A DNA stretch of 64,000 nucleotides from Erwinia pyrifoliae DSM 12163 (GTDB lineage: Bacteria; Pseudomonadota; Gammaproteobacteria; Enterobacterales; Enterobacteriaceae). The translations under genes were made by a program, and so were the position numbers. Below the pieces are notes generated by a model. That model did no database searches and was not told the origin of the DNA. It saw only the letters and a list, made by a program, of their open reading frames with translations. Of this stretch, positions 63,568-64,000 are shown piece by piece. Numbering within the stretch: the first letter of the stretch is position 1; every line of letters begins with the position of its first letter. The stretch covers positions 1,106,048-1,170,047 of the forward strand of contig NC_017390.1 of the NCBI RefSeq assembly GCF_000026985.1, read 5' to 3'.

Positions 63568-63792
63568 AGTGGCTCATTCACCCGGTTATGACAGCCCTGC
63601 TCAAGCGGACAAGTGCCCATAACATTCGAATGACGCACAATACGGTGCCTGTCGTCCACCCCGCCGATAATCGTTCACTTTGTGGCGTTATCAGACATCG
63701 GACGCTACGTTGAGTCAGGTACCATCTATTTTGTTACGCGGGTTTACCGGCGTGACTTTGGAAGGCTGGTTCACTGGAACCGGCCTTTTTTT
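63568..63792 (+). ncRNA. glmY: Small RNA GlmY
   Basis: GlmY titrates RapZ and thereby protects GlmZ, raising GlmS (glucosamine-6-P synthase) for cell-wall synthesis. The locus after purL is that of E. coli glmY. The RNA starts agtggctcattcacccgg, nearly the same as the E. coli 5' end, followed by ttatgacagcc and a hairpin. It ends at a terminator with arms ggctggttc (63764-63772) and gaaccggcc (63777-63785) plus T7. About 225 nt, longer than the ~184 nt E. coli form; the 3' end is inferred from the terminator. Control is by sigma-54 and GlrR sites upstream. Confidence 0.85.
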
Positions 63793-63918
63793 CATTTTGA
63801 TCCTGGCGTGGTGACCTGCATTCCGTTTTCTCCAGCCCACATTAGCTGAAAATGAAAAAACTGAACGACAGGGGGGCACTGACTCCAGAAACCGCATGCC
63901 CGACAGATCCTTATTTTT

Positions 63919-64000
63919 CTATGAGGCGCGCAATGCATACTGGTGAAGGTAGTTAAAAGCCTTGACGTGCGTGATCCCACATTTCTTGGCGACTTCAGCC
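63919..64000 (-). CDS. C-terminal end of an unidentified gene (continues beyond window)
   Basis: The minus frame entering from the right edge reads AEVAKKCGITHVKAFNYLHQ then YALRAS and a stop at 63919-63921. It looks like the end of a small helical protein. I do not recognise the family. In E. coli glrK would follow glmY on the other strand, so this gene is extra relative to that order. Confidence 0.35.
   Translation of the reverse strand, partial: AEVAKKCGITHVKAFNYLHQYALRAS

Noticed and set aside
63507..63713. 68-codon plus-strand ORF after purL
   Set aside because: It overlaps the sigma-54 promoter and the 5' part of glmY, which explain this sequence better.

Overview
The window is chromosomal DNA from an enterobacterium. 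The gene order smpB-ratAB-bamE-recN-nadK-grpE, ung-srmB-trmN6-nadB-rpoE-rseABC-lepAB-rnc-era-recO-pdxJ-acpS and pgpC-tadA-mltF-purL-glmY is the backbone seen in E. coli. The mix of this backbone with a divergent flagellar cluster, a KpsC homologue and plant- or insect-associate type toxins suggests Erwinia or a close relative. Genus is inferred; species was not determined.

Layout. (1) 1-13.8 kb: one strand carries flgHIJKL, a chemoreceptor, fliA, flhDC, motAB, cheA and cheW. The FlhD, FlhC and FliA proteins differ much from the E. coli ones, so this looks like a secondary, self-contained motility cluster. flgK carries a one-base frameshift in a T7 run. (2) 13.8-25.1 kb: accessory DNA. It holds an orphan KpsC-type Kdo transferase, the sensor half of a chemoreceptor, an Mrr-like nuclease, and a large DUF4011/helicase/Vsr-like/DUF3320 defence gene. 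That gene is broken twice: by a 10-bp tandem repeat expansion, and by an intact IS911-like element that replaced the helicase core. Fragments of a GIY-YIG-like gene and of IS2 orfB lie between this and ssrA. (3) 25.2-39.5 kb: housekeeping block from ssrA (with an unusually long tag frame) to rseC. It includes LexA boxes before recN, a sigma-32 promoter before grpE, a sigma-E promoter and an rseD-like leader ORF before rpoE, and a decayed grcA. (4) 39.5-42.2 kb: an insertion between rseC and lepA. It contains an orphan lambdoid Q-type antiterminator, two strong terminators, then a secreted halovibrin-like protein, the same order as Q-pR'-tR'-toxin in Shiga-toxin phages. (5) 42.2-48.6 kb: lepA-lepB-rnc-era-recO-pdxJ-acpS. 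(6) 48.6-54.0 kb: an AT-rich single-gene island, flanked by a 20-bp imperfect direct repeat, encoding a protein of about 1,660-1,680 residues with a C-terminal R-S-ExE ADP-ribosyltransferase-like domain. (7) 54.2-64 kb: yfhH/murR-type regulator divergent from murQ, then pgpC, tadA, mltF, purL, and the small RNA glmY with a sigma-54 promoter and two GlrR-type sites.

How they work together: the first block would build and run a flagellum with its own master regulator and sigma factor. The 17-24 kb block is a mostly inactivated defence island next to ssrA. The two toxin-like loci are single-locus cargo set into otherwise conserved housekeeping operons.
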